A stretch of DNA of 64,000 nt from Halicephalobus mephisto (lineage: Eukaryota; Nematoda; Chromadorea; Rhabditida; Panagrolaimidae), in NCBI GenBank assembly GCA_009193035.1, contig SWDT01000192.1, forward strand, positions 62,001 through 126,000, in the 5' to 3' direction. Below the pieces are notes generated by a model. The model was not told the origin of the DNA. It saw nothing but the letters and a program-made list of their open reading frames with translations, and searched no databases. The position numbers and the translations under genes were made by a program. The stretch's first letter is position 1; the number at the start of each line of letters is the position of its first letter. This document shows positions 38,369-49,200 of the stretch, piece by piece.

Positions 38369-39892
38369 GACCGATTGCGCCACGGAGGCCGCTGGCTGCG
38401 CTTTTCCCCGACTCACCAGTTCCCTTCCGAAAAGACCACTGAGAAATGGTGTTTGCAGACGGCTCTCTCCACTGGTCCGCCAAAACCGGAGCTAACTTCT
38501 CTCAATCCGACTCCTCTCTCACCTACTTCTACCAACCACCACCAGCTGATGTCGAGATGACTTCTTACGCGTTGCTGACTTATCTAACTCTGAACGAAAC
38601 CGAGAAGGGCGTCCCGATTGTCAGATGGCTCTCCAGTCAGAGAAACGCCAACGGAGGATTCTCGAGCACCCAGGACACCGTCATGGCCCTCCAAGCCCTG
38701 GGGGCCTACGCTGCCAAGACCTACTCCTCGGACCTGAACGTCCAAGTCAGCGTCGAAGTCGGCGAAGACCGTCAGAACTTTACCGTAACCTCCCAGAACG
38801 CCATCGTCCTTCAATCTTACGAAGTAAGTTTAAATTTTTTATTTTAAATTTTTATTATTTATTTTCCAGCTCCAAAACATCGACAATCCCGTCAAAATTA
38901 CTGTATCTGGCAAAGGAGTGGCTTTCGTCCAGGTACAGTATGCCTACCACAGACAGACCTTGAAGGACGAAGTGCCCTTCTTCTGCACCAAGGAACTCAC
39001 GGAACAGAAATCCGGAAACAGAATGGAACTTAATCTATGTTGCAACTACACCGTGTTCGGCGACAGAAGCAACATGGCCGTCGCTCAAGTCGACACCCTC
39101 AGTGGATACCAGTTCGACAACGAAGACATCGAGAAATTGACTGGAATCCCCGACTTGCAGAGAGTCGAACTCGATAACGACGACACCAGAATGAACATCT
39201 ACTTCAACGCTGTAAGTTGGAGTCCATTGGATAGTGACTGGAATTCAAAAATAATAATCATTGGATAGTGACTGGAATTCAAAAATAATAGTCATTTGGA
39301 GTCACTATCCAAATTTATATTTTTATTAAACGTTGGAACCAAACTTGGATAGTGATTAAAATTAACTGTATAAAACAGTCACTATTTACTTCTAGTTTAG
39401 TGCAAACTTGGATAGTGACTAGAATCAACAATAAATAACCAAATTCAATCACTATCCAAGATTGCTTTTTTCAAACCAAATCTGAATAGTGACTGGAATT
39501 AACTGTGTAAAACAGTCACTATCCAAGATTGTCTGGTGAAATTTCAATTGAATTTTAAAAGTACTGAATGATTTTTGCAGCTCGACGAGAACCCGATTTG
39601 CCTCTCTCTCTACTCGAATGCACTCTACCAGATTGCCGATCAAAAACCCGCCCAAATCCGTCTTTTCGATTACTACGACCCAGAAAAACAAATGAAAACA
39701 TCATATTCAACAAGACAATCGAGATCCTTATCCGATTCATGTCCTGATTGTTGGCCAGATCCAGAAATCGAAAACGGTCTTCAATCAAGTAGCTCAAGTC
39801 GGGTCCGAGCAACTTCGAATCGCGCTAATTGTGGGTTATCCTGGATTAGTGTCATATTTCTTCCATTGTTTTTATTTTTAATCAATTTCTAG
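27713..39892 (+). CDS. tep-1: Thioester-containing protein (alpha-2-macroglobulin/CD109 family), alternatively spliced
   Basis: Constant exons: 27713-27969, 28230-28594, 29159-30106, 31287-31927, 32273-32330, then one cassette exon, then 35896-36201, 36813-37328, 37785-38227, 38459-38823, 38870-39211 and 39581-39892. With the first cassette this gives 1579 residues and every phase agrees. TEPs are secreted or surface-anchored immune proteins that bind targets through an internal thioester. The sequence shows a signal peptide ([17 protein letters not shown]), a Ser/Pro-rich linker, macroglobulin domains ([15 protein letters not shown]), a furin-like RKKR|S site before the variable region, the thioester GCGEQ in exon 36813-37328, the following GSTWLTAFV block, and a hydrophobic C-terminus ([17 protein letters not shown]) that fits a GPI-anchor signal as in CD109. 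The symbol follows C. elegans usage and orthology is inferred. Confidence 0.93.
28600..29015. repeat. ~90-bp tandem repeat in TEP intron 2
   Basis: About five copies of a unit with TTCAAAACCAAATTTAGTTA and TAATTTTAATTAAATAA. Confidence 0.75.
30225..31085. repeat. GATACATTATA-type palindromic repeats and GC-richer insert in TEP intron 3
   Basis: 30225-30650 is dense in GTATCGATATATT, GATATCGGTG and ATATATCAGATATATCGAAT units, many self-complementary. 30900-31085 is a more complex, GC-richer patch that may be an inserted-element remnant. No exon is seen between 30107 and 31286. Confidence 0.6.
32602..35374 (+). other. Array of six mutually exclusive cassette exons (TEP hypervariable region)
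   Basis: Cassettes: a 32602-32788 (187 nt), b 32914-33076 (163), c 33985-34180 (196), d 34537-34687 (151), e 34968-35100 (133), f 35197-35374 (178). Each has its own acceptor and donor. Each begins in phase 1 to match exon 32273-32330 (ends GTC G|) and ends in phase 2 to match exon 35896 (starts T|GGA). All encode a variable segment followed by a conserved F-P-E-(T/I)-W-I-(W/F/H) motif, then a short variable tail. Every length is 1 modulo 3, so skipping, or using two, breaks the frame. Drosophila Tep2 has a comparable set of alternative exons in this region. Confidence 0.9.
33155..33640. repeat. ~115-bp tandem repeat between cassettes b and c
   Basis: Four to five copies with TTCGTTATAGGACCTAAAAT, TTAGTAATTACCGTAACTAA and GACATGAGCTAG. 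Confidence 0.85.
35395..35880. repeat. Array of TTACCGTAAT / ATTACAGTAAT units before the constant exon
   Basis: Some 15-20 short units such as GGTTACCGTAATC, GATTACTGTAATT and GATTACAGTAAT at about 20-35-base spacing. Several units are complementary to others, so the intron RNA could fold extensively. Confidence 0.8.
36225..36770. repeat. ~58-bp tandem repeat in TEP intron
   Basis: About nine copies of a unit with TTTGGCGTTTTGTGAATAAT and AATCAAATTAAAGAAC, including a higher-order copy of several units. Confidence 0.9.
37355..37700. repeat. Cluster of GGATAGTGAC motifs in TEP intron
   Basis: About ten copies of CTTGGATAGTGAC or its complement in alternating orientation; source of, or sister to, the inverted copy at 13.4-13.6 kb. 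Confidence 0.9.
38316..38389 (-). tRNA. tRNA-Asn (anticodon GTT) inside a TEP intron, antisense
   Basis: Identical over 74 bases to the tRNA at 12873-12946, with the same cloverleaf and a following T-run on the minus strand. It lies wholly in the intron 38228-38458 of the TEP gene and is transcribed against it. Confidence 0.97.
39222..39535. repeat. Cluster of GGATAGTGAC motifs in last TEP intron
   Basis: About nine motif copies, alternating in orientation, filling the intron between 39212 and 39580. Confidence 0.9.
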
Positions 39893-40453
39893 TTATTTAA
39901 AAAAATAATTTTTTAATATCTTGCCAAAATTTTGAGATGTTTTAAAATCTCAAAATTCGTCCAGTTCATTTTGGATTAATCCAATGTTCCTACGTGTCTG
40001 TTGTTGGATGCTTAACTTATGTGTAACAAAGTTTAAAATAAAAATAACAATTATATGTTTTTGTAAAAATTTTAAAACAATTTATTTTTAAAAATTTTTT
40101 CAAAAAAAAATAATTTTTTAATTAAAAATTTTAAAACAATTTATTTTTAAAATTTTTTCAAAAAAAAAAATAATTTTCTTAAAAATTTAAAACAATTTCT
40201 GTTTTAAAATTTTTTTCAAAAAGAAAAATAATTTTTTGTGAAAAAATTTTAAAATAATTTGTTTAAAAATTTTTTAAATTCTTTCAATTAATTTTTTTTC
40301 AGAAATCTTTCAATCTTCGATGAAATCTGAAAGATGAAGATTCTAAATGATGGCCAAACGTGGAAAACTGTTTCACAATTTACACGTATTTTTCAATAAA
40401 ATTTAATCAAGTTTAAATTTCTCATCTTGTTTCACATGTCAATTGTACAAAAT
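39893..40453. other. Convergent 3' region between TEP and tdpt-1
   Basis: The two genes end facing each other. A possible TEP poly(A) signal (AAAATAAAAATAAC) is at about 40035, and 40075-40290 is an ~60-base AT-rich repeat (AAAACAATTTATTTTTAAA). No gene seen. Confidence 0.6.
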
Positions 40454-41927
40454 TTAGTTATTAGGTTTCAGTGGATTTTTGAAAGTAACAGCAACTGCAA
40501 AGTGGTCACTCGGATAGCAATGAATATTTTTGATCATTTGAGTGCCATGGAGAGAGAAGTCTAGGTTCTTGTAAGGGCCATTGAAGTAGATCCGATCGAA
40601 TCTGCATCTGACATTCGGCGGGAGTCCTTTGTTGGAGTTAAGCTTGTTATCCCAAGTGTACTGTCGGTCCTTCTTCGATCCAGCAGCGATCCATGCATCT
40701 TTGATCATCGGATTCAGAGCGTCTATTTCTGCATCTCTAATGTTCAAATCGCCTCCAAAAACAACGAGGGTGTCTTTTCCTATGTTTTCTTCCATCTTCT
40801 TGATACATTGCTTGAACTGACTTTTCCTCGCTGCAGCATATTCTCTCATGGATTCCAAATGAGAATTGATGACGACAAGACGGAGTTTCTGCCAGGAACC
40901 CTAAATTCAAAACATTAGATAAAGTTCAAAATTTAAGAACCATGTCATGTAATTTTTCGCTTTTTTAACAAGTATCTTAAGAACTGTCCAAGAAGCACCT
41001 AGAACAGGGTAATGTAACCTCCAGATACTAAATCTGAAATCAGACTTGAAAGTTAATCTTCTGCATTCTGAAGGTCAATTTTAAAATATGCTTTCAGATT
41101 TAGAATCCGGCTTATTACTTTGTTGTGAGTAATTTGCGGAGTTCAAAAACATCTAGAGCTTTGTATCGGGAGTCCATATAAAGACGCAAAGTTACCTAAA
41201 ATAATTCTTAAAGAAACCCACTTCGAAAACGGTCATTGTTCTTCCCATCATCGTATTTCCGAACGGCAAAATGGACTTCTTCACGCATTTGATGTTCTTG
41301 CTAATCATGGTTACTGTAAAATACGGCATTCCGTCGTCAGGAGGAGCGACAATGTGGTACATCTTCCCCATGAGTTTCTCAATTTCCGGCATATGAGCTG
41401 GAACAACTTCTTGAAGAAGAATAACTTCCGGATTGACTCTGTAATGATTGTAGTGAGGAATAGTGGTCAAATTTTATGTCAACTTACTTCGCAACGACGA
41501 TTAACACTCCTTTGAACCGTTTTTGAAGATTTCCTTCGTCGATGCCGTCGACGTTCCAAGTCATGACGGTGACTTCATCGGGAAACTCGTCCGGAGCACT
41601 GGATTCAAGTGCATTACTCGGTCCTGGGCCAGATGTATCCATAGCTTCGACCTCTGAATCAGAACTCAACTCGACGACGTCGCTGTCCTCTCCATCGCTG
41701 TCCGTCGAATCGGACTTCTTAGAATCCTTCTCACTTTTCTCCAACATCTGGTAATAAGCATTCAAACCTCTCTGGAAAAGCTACAATGAAGTTCATATAT
41801 CAATTTCACAACAAACCTGCAGATCAAAATCGTAATCTTGAAGAATAAAATGAGCGTAACCTTCGTCGACGTCAGTTATCTTTGCAAATTCCTGAATGGC
41901 AACGATTGCTGGATCCTGCTCAGCCAT
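40454..41927 (-). CDS. tdpt-1: Tyrosyl-DNA phosphodiesterase 2 (TDP2/TTRAP homolog)
   Basis: Minus-strand exons 41927-41817, 41780-41488, 41438-41222 and 40900-40454; 355 residues, phases agree. TDP2 cleaves the 5'-phosphotyrosyl bond left by trapped topoisomerase II so breaks can be rejoined. The N-terminus is a UBA-like domain (FAKITDVDEGYAHFILQDYD), then an acidic Ser/Asp linker. The Mg-dependent endonuclease/exonuclease/phosphatase domain follows with the family motifs in order: TWNVDG, LLQEV (metal-binding Glu), INSHLES, GGDLNIRD and PSDHFA (catalytic His). The third exon is closed at GAA|GTGGGT, because the alternative donor AG|GTAACT 26 bases downstream breaks the frame. It lies tail to tail with the TEP gene, and its upstream side carries the GGCGGGAAA repeat array. 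Confidence 0.93.
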
Positions 41928-42029
41928 TTTTGGATTTCAGGTTATGAAATTATTTCAAAACAAAAAATGAAACAACAAAACAAAGCAGATTTTCAAATTT
42001 TTTCAAGAACCTCGTGCATCAAAACGCAG

Positions 42030-42425
42030 CTGAAAAAAACACTTAGCCAAAAACGCGCGAAATTTTAAAAAAAAGAACATTTTGCCAAAAAGGAGGGAAA
42101 TTTAAAAATTAGATAATATTAATTTTAAAAAAAACATTTGGTCAAAAAGGCGGGAAATTTAAAAAAAGAACATTTTGCCAAAAAGGCGGGAAATTTAAAA
42201 ATGAAATAAGATTAATAATTTTAAAAAAACATTCTGCCAAAAAGGCGCGAAATTTAAAAATCAAATAAGATTAAGTTTAAAAAAACATTTGGTCAAAAAG
42301 GCGCGAAATTTAAAAATCAAATAAGATTAATAATTTTAAAAAAACATTTAGCCAAAAAGGCGGGAAGTTTAAAAATCAAATAAGATTAATTTTAAAAAAA
42401 CATTTGGCCAAAAAGGCGCGAAATT
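42030..42425. repeat. Eight GGCGGGAAA / GGCGCGAAA repeats upstream of tdpt-1
   Basis: Units of 38-58 bases, each with (G/T)CCAAAAAGGCG(G/C)GAAATTT or a close variant; the first is about 110 bases upstream of the tdpt-1 start. The core fits the E2F consensus (TTTSSCGC). Whether it is a regulatory array or just a satellite is undecided. Confidence 0.65.
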
Positions 42426-42839
42426 GAATTATTTTTGAATATTTCTATATGTACTAAATATAAAATATAATTCAGTAGGAATTACAATTTGAATAAAAAT
42501 TTCTAAAAAATCCCACCACGAATAATTTTCAATTTGTTTTTTGACTAATATCATTGTTAATTTTTAAAAATTGAAAAATTATTTTTTTTATTAAATTCGG
42601 AAATTTTTTAAAATAAAATTATTATTTATTAAATATAGGTTATTTTAAAAGTTCCAAAAAGGTTGTTAGTTAAGATTCCCTGAGGCAATTTTGTACATTT
42701 TCGTCACGACCAAAAGTTGTCGAAAAAAATCGGTTTCTGTTCATTCAACCCAGATTTGGTCGAAATCGATCTTGTTTGGTCCATCGAAATCGTTTTTCTC
42801 TGAAAAAATTACTGTATTTTTTTAAATTCTCAAAGGTTG

Positions 42840-43150
42840 TGGATTCCTGCAACGAAATTCGGTTTTCAAAAATAGCGGATTCCTGCAACGAAACTCAATT
42901 TTCAAAAATGGCGGATTCCTACAACGAAACTCAATTTTCAAAAATGGCGGATTCCTACAACGAAACTCAATTTTCAATGATGAGCGATTCTTGCAACGAA
43001 ATTCGATTTTCAAAAATAGCGGATTCCTGCAACGAAATCCAACTTTCGAAAATGATGGATTCCTACAACGAAACTCAACTTTCAATGATGATGAATTCCT
43101 GCAACGAAATCCAACTTTCAAAAATGGCAGACTCTTACAACGAAACTCAA
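42840..43150 (+). repeat. 36-bp coding tandem repeat
   Basis: About nine copies of TTTTCAAAAATGGCGGATTC plus CTACAACGAAACTCAA, in frame, giving the 12-residue repeat. The reverse strand is also open, but as a shadow of the repeat. Confidence 0.9.
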
Positions 43151-45054
43151 CTTTCTTCTTTTTCTCGTCGACCGGATTTCACCGTCCAAATTACCGTAGT
43201 CGATGTTCCAGAAGAAAAAAACAAAAAATTAATTTTCTCCAAAAAAGTAAATTTAAAACAAAATTTTTTATAAAAATTAATTTCAGAAAAGAATCGTTCC
43301 TTTTTTGGACGAATTTTCGAAGAATCCGGAATTCGAAAAAAACTTCAAAATTGACGATCCAGATGTTACTCCAGAAATTTTCGAAGATTATTTAAAGTAC
43401 CGTACAGGACTGGAAATCCGTCTTCATGAATCCAATGCCCTGGGGCTACTGAAACTGGCCTCCAAATACGACCAAAAAGAACTGTATTTGTGTGTTCAGA
43501 AATTTATTAAAAACAACGTTGGTTACATTTTTCGATTTCGAACCCAAAATTGTAAAAATGCGAATTTTGAATCGCCCTAATTAGGAAAAAAGTGATTTTG
43601 ATAGTTTAATTTTGCTTAAAATCAGGGAACCTTGGTGTTTATTCCGAAAACAAAATCAAAGGTGCTTTTTATCGGAAACTTCGACTCAGAGGACTTGTTT
43701 CCTCAGACAACCCAATCCCCAACCTCGGTCTTCTGTCCCAAACTGTTTATTTTTAGGAACCGAACTGTTCTCTATTTTGCAATTCCGCAGAGTTGATGGG
43801 TTATCTATGAAATTAGAAACTTGATAAATATCAAATAATCCCTCTTAGATCACCTGCTTTAGAGCCTTGGGGTCCTGTTCTGACGCTGATTTTACATCTT
43901 TGAGGACGGAAAAGTGTTCTCTATTTTAAATTTCGCAGAATTGATGGGTTATTCACGAATTTAGAAACTATTTTGATCAAGAAATTTAGGATTAGAAAAT
44001 CCCTCTTTTCTTAGATCATCCACTTTAGAGCCTTGGGGTCCTGTTCTGACGCTGATTATACATCTTTGAAGACGGAAAAGTGTTCTCTATTTTTGTTTTC
44101 GGGACAATTCCTCAATTTTATATCATTTTTGATTTCAAATGGAAACTTAAGACTACTTCAACTTAATAAAAAAGAACAACCGAAGTCCATCAAATACTAA
44201 CTGAGTTACTACTTTTTCGGAATTTATTTTTTAGAATACTTTATGATTCATTAAAAACTTAATTTTCAGTACTTGTTTGCATGCGAGAAAACCGACAATA
44301 GTGTCAGAAAGTTGAAAATCGTCGCTGAAGTCTTCGATCAAATAGATAAAGAAATGTGAATTTGTTTTTATCGAAAATTAATAAATCTGAAAATTTCAGA
44401 ATTACTACTTTTAATCTTCTTCGTCAACTTACCGTATACCACTGTCTCTTACTGGCTTACTTATGTTTGATTTTTCCAAAAGAATCCGACGACTTCTGGA
44501 TCTGGATTTGGAGTGTTTCTTTTTTGTCCACTACCGTAACACTTGGGAATTACGGTAACTATTCTGTAAGTTTTTAATTTAAAAAAAAGTTTTTTATTTT
44601 TATTTAAAAAAAGTTTTAAATTTTTTTATTTAAAAAAAAGGTTTTAATTTTTTTAATTAAAAAAATAGTTTTTTATTTTTTTTATTAAAAAAGTTTTTAT
44701 TTTAATTGATGATTTTTACTTTATTAAAAATTTATTTTTATTTCTTATTAAAAATTAATTTTTTTTATTAAAAATTTATTTTTTTTTATTTAAAGTAATT
44801 TTTGTTTGGAATTTTAGGGAGATGTTATGATCCTCAATGGTATCTTGCAGACTGCGTTCGGAGGATTTATTTTCGCTGTGGGATGCGCCGAGTATCAGAA
44901 CAGCGGTCTGGAGGTCTTCTGGTTTTTGTTGGTTTTCGTTTTCCACGTTGTTTCTGCTTATATCTGCTGGTTCTTCCATTATCCGGGATATTTAATCCAC
45001 TGGAGATCCGATGAAAGCACTTTTGAAAAAAATAAAAAAATTCAAAAATTTTGA
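42908..45054 (+). CDS. BTB-domain protein with 12-residue repeats, possibly fused to a four-helix membrane segment
   Basis: Exons 42908-43246, 43287-43531, 44270-44355, 44400-44565 and 44818-45054; phases agree throughout. The first exon is a run of a 12-residue repeat (SKMADSYNETQF); the first in-frame ATG lies in one of the repeats and the open frame extends upstream. Next comes a BTB/POZ-like fold (LDEFSKNPEFEKNF, ...LLKLASKYDQKELYLCVQKF), typical of nematode BTB proteins. Exon 3 either stops at TGA 44357-44359 or splices at AT|GTGAAT over a 44-base intron into an exon encoding two hydrophobic helices; the last exon adds two more. That membrane part has no start codon of its own, which favours fusion. 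Donor GTTGGT at 43532 is non-consensus. Function unknown. Confidence 0.5.
43780..44230 (+). repeat. Dispersed repeat (GCCTTGGGGTCCTGTTCTGACG), copy 1
   Basis: Within the BTB gene's third intron. It has an internally duplicated ~170-base part (TTAGAGCCTTGGGGTCC twice) and ends with ACTGAGTTACTACTTTTTCG. Reverse-complement copy at 47.2 kb. Confidence 0.85.
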
Positions 45055-46247
45055 AAATTGAAAAAAATAAAAAAATTCAAAAATTTTGAAAATTGAAAAA
45101 AAAATAAAATTCTAAAATTTTGAAAAAAATTAAATTTCGATCATTTTGTTTTTTTAGAATCTTTTTTTTAATTTTGTTGTTTAAAATTTTTGAATAAAAA
45201 TAAATCGGAAATCGATAAATGCATTACTGTACTTTTGTTGTGATGATGTCGATTGTTGTAGTTGCTTGGTTGGTCCTTGACAGGATGGGAAAGATAAGAA
45301 ACACGATAGGGATCACTGGCAACGATAAGGTTTATAAAAAGTCGAAATACAAAATAAAAAACGATTTTACGACAATTGATTCTCAACGACAGATACTTCT
45401 TACTGATGATTACTCCTCATCGACAAGTATCCTCTAGTAACAGTTGATTCTTAGCGACAGATGCTTCTTACTGATGATTACTCTTCATCCATAGATGCTT
45501 ATTACTGATGATTACTCCTCATCGACAAGTATTCTCTAGTAACAGTTGATTCCCAGCGATACACTTCTTATTGATGATTACTTCTCATCCATAGACGCTT
45601 GTTACTGATGATTACTCCTTAACGACAGATGCCCTCTAGTAACAGTTGATTTCCAGCGATACACTTCTTATTGATGATTACTTCTCATCCATAGATGCTT
45701 ATTACTGATGATTACTCCTCATCGACAAGTATCCTCTAGTAACAGCTGATTTCCAGCAACAATCGTAAAGTTGTTTTATCAAAAAGCAACTTTTCATTCT
45801 TTACTTTTGTACCATAACCCTATTTGAAAATAAAACAAAATGCAGTAAGAAATCGGCTACAGTACAACTGGTAATCTTGGCGAGAATTGAAAAATAATTT
45901 TCATTTCTGTTTTTTTGTGAATTTTCCACATTTATATTTTTTTACTTTATTTAAATCCATATTTTTAACTTTGTTTAAATCCATTTTTTTAACTTTATTT
46001 AAATTCATTTTTTTTTAGTTTATTTAAATCCATATTTTTTTACTTTTTTAAATCCATATTTTTTTAGTTTATTTAAATCCATATTTTTTTACTTTTTTAA
46101 ATCCATTTTTTTAACTTTATTTAAATTCATTTTTTTACTTTCGTTGTCATGTCCAAAATCACTAAATGCATAATTCTATTAATTTTTAAAAAGTTTGAAA
46201 ATCACTTTCTGAGCACCTATGTGGCAGTACCGTAGTTTTAGTAACGT
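45055..46247. other. Region between BTB gene and Dispatched gene: tandem repeats
   Basis: 45365-45760 holds four copies of a ~115-base unit (TACTGATGATTACTCCTCAT, CCTCTAGTAACAGTTGATTC). 45940-46140 is a ~30-base T-rich repeat (TTTAAATCCATATTTTT). No gene seen. Confidence 0.7.
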
Positions 46248-49200
46248 CTAGAATCTTCCCCTCAGGACATGCATCGGGACGTTTGTTTGTCTTCTGGAGG
46301 TGATTTCTTTGTCGATTCTGTCGCATTCTGGACAACTTGGAGAAACTTTGGGAAGAAATAAATACAGTAATGGTAGGAATAAAAAAGTTGCGAAAATTAA
46401 ACTTATTCCAGAACTTAAAACCAGAAAAACGGCCACTTGGAAGAATGCATGAGTTTTTGAAAACAACATAAGCCCTCCGGCTATGGTCGAACTCAGAGCG
46501 GCCATGGAAACCGGGACTACGGCTTTTTTCAGGGATTCGTGGATTCTGTGTTCGGCACAGCCTTCTGAACCGGATGCGGCCCCGTAGTGCAGGGTGTAAT
46601 CGAACGACAAACTCACGATTAAAACTAATATTACTGCTTCTAAGACCCCGATTTCCCATCCTAACATCACTAAAAGTCCTACTGTAGTGATTACGGTGGA
46701 TATCATGGAGATCATAGCAGGCAAGGACTTGAACCTCAAAATCGCTGTTGAGAAGACCAGAACCACGACGAAACTGACTGTGACGCTTTGTTTGCAGTCG
46801 TTGATGATGCTTCTTTGGAGGTCGAACCAGGTGGACATCAGAGTCCATTCCGTGGTGTAGAAGAAGGCATCTGTGAAGCTCGAAACGAAATTTTCGTCGA
46901 AAAGTTCGAAACTCGAAGACAGATTCCGGAACTTATGGGAGTACTTTAGACGCGTCGGAATCATCGCCGTGTACCCCACGAGGTCGAAGGAGATGTTGTG
47001 GTACACAGGAGTGTCGTTGTAGGACGTAGGGATCTGGGAAGTAGAGACCCTCATACAGTAATCGAGAAATTCATCTTGATAGAATTCAGAATCAATGTTG
47101 CAACAGACCGCAATGTCGGGGGAACACTCGGTTGAACGAGACCAGTCCAGGAATCTGAAACAGCAAAGAACAATCAATTTGGTAAAAGTTTAAAACCATA
47201 AGGTACGAGGTTCTAAGAAAACGTAAATTCCGAAAAAGTAGTAACTCAGTTAGTATTTGATAAACTTTGATTGTTCTTTTTTATTAAGTTGAAGTAGTCT
47301 TAAGTTTCCATTTGAAATCAAAAATGATATAAAATTGAGGAATTGTCCCGAAAACAAAAATAGAGAACACTTTTCCGTCCTCAAAGATGTAAAAACAGCG
47401 TCAGAACAGGACCCTAAGGCTCTAAAGCAGGTGATCTAAGGGAGATTATTTGATATTTACCTCTCGGGCCAGAATTTTCCGGTTTCGACCACAAAATCCA
47501 TCATCCGGAACCTGGACATGTCGTCGGCCAACCGTCTTATTTGGTCCTTGGTCTTCAGCTCGAATCTTCTGTCTTGACTCACATTGGTTATTCCACCGGG
47601 ATCGAAATGGGAAACTTCCTTCGTTACTTGGAATCCCCACAGTAATCTCACTGTCAACGGTAGGGCTATTTTTTTTGAAACAAATTCGAATAATTTTTCG
47701 GCGTGATTATCGTACCATTCGTGGGGGTTTCTGGAAGTGAACAACTGCAGGGGGTTGTATTGAGGAAGTTTCAATTGGGTTACTGTAACGAAACTGGTCC
47801 CGACGATCACGACGGACAAAGCGCAGATCCAGATGAATCTGCCGTCGATCAGGACTCCCGAGAGGCATTCTGTAGTCAATTTTCGGAGAAATTTTCGGAA
47901 TTTTCTGACGGGAAAACAGACCACTCTGGATACGGTAGTGCTGAAGAAACAACATTTTTCTTCGAAAATTGGATCGATGAATCTTCTTTGAAATACTAAG
48001 TAAGCCGGCAGGAAAGATATGAGCAAAAAATAGTTGAAAATAAGCGTCATCCCAGCAAATAAACCGAAAGTTCTGAAATTTTTAAATAAATTTAATTTAA
48101 CTTTTTTAAATAAATTAAACTTTTTAAATAAATTAAATTAAATTTTTTTTAAATAAATTAAACTTTTTTAAAATAAATTTAATTTTTTTTTGAATAAATT
48201 TAATTTTTTAAAATAAATTTAATTTTTTTTCGAATAAATTTAATATTTTTAATAAATTTAATTTTTTAAAATAAATTTATTTTTTATTAATAAATTAAAC
48301 TTTTTAAATAAATTAAATTAAACTTTTTTAAATAAATTTAATTTTTTTTTAATAAATTTAATTTTTTAAATAAATTTAATTTTTTTCAATTTGTTCTTCT
48401 GGTTTTATTGATGCCTGAAACCCACCTGAATGCAATAACACTGGAAACTAAGTTCAGCAAGAATGGGACTACTGTAGAAAATTGAGCCAAAAACATAGTT
48501 GTTACAGTATGCTTCATGGTTTCATAAAAAACTTCTTCTTCTAATAATTGGTGTTTTTTCGGAAATACATGAAATAAAAGAAAAGCCCCGTCGCTTCCGA
48601 TGGACAGAAGCAGGACGAAGGTCACCAGATTCAGCAACGGAAATTCGGAAGAAAAAAATCTATAAAAAGCTCCAGAAATCAAAACAGAAGCTCCGAGTTC
48701 CACGAAAACTCCGAAAGTGAAGCTTATTGAACAAGAATAAAATAAAATTAAAAAAAACACAAATATCGAAGAAAAAATAGCCAATTTTGAATCCATAAGT
48801 GCGGAATCGAACAAGATATCCCTTTTTATATCCAGTAAATATCCTTTGATTTTGAAATTTTGGACATTTTCCGCAATTTTTTTTAGACTTTTTTCGAAAT
48901 CCACAAAATGCCCCAGGGACACATCGAAGCCTTGGAAACCGTAACTTGAATAAGTATAAAACGGAAGAAAATTATTAATGTAAATCCGTTCTTTCGAAGA
49001 TTTCCTAACCATCAGATCCTTCGGCAGGATTCTGTAGAACAAATCGAACCACATCTGACTGCTACAGTTTCCAGGAATATGTTCGCATTCTCGACAGTTT
49101 TTCCTTTTTTCAAAGTCCTCTTTCGTTCCGAGACAGTCCCGTCCGCATTCGATTATGGATTTTCTGGATTTAAAACAAAATTCTAAAAGAACTTTGAAAT

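Noticed and set aside
41195..41222. Downstream donor AG|GTAACT for tdpt-1 exon 3
   Set aside because: It would put the next exon (GSWQKLRLVVINSHLES) out of frame; GAA|GTGGGT keeps it.
42822..43121. Minus-strand Cys/Arg-rich repeat protein
   Set aside because: It is the reverse reading of the 36-bp coding repeat of the BTB gene, with no splice or start support.
46186..46848. 220-codon minus-strand open frame beside the Dispatched last exon
   Set aside because: It overlaps the true exon in another frame; the true frame has the VSLSFDYTLH helix and matching splice phase.
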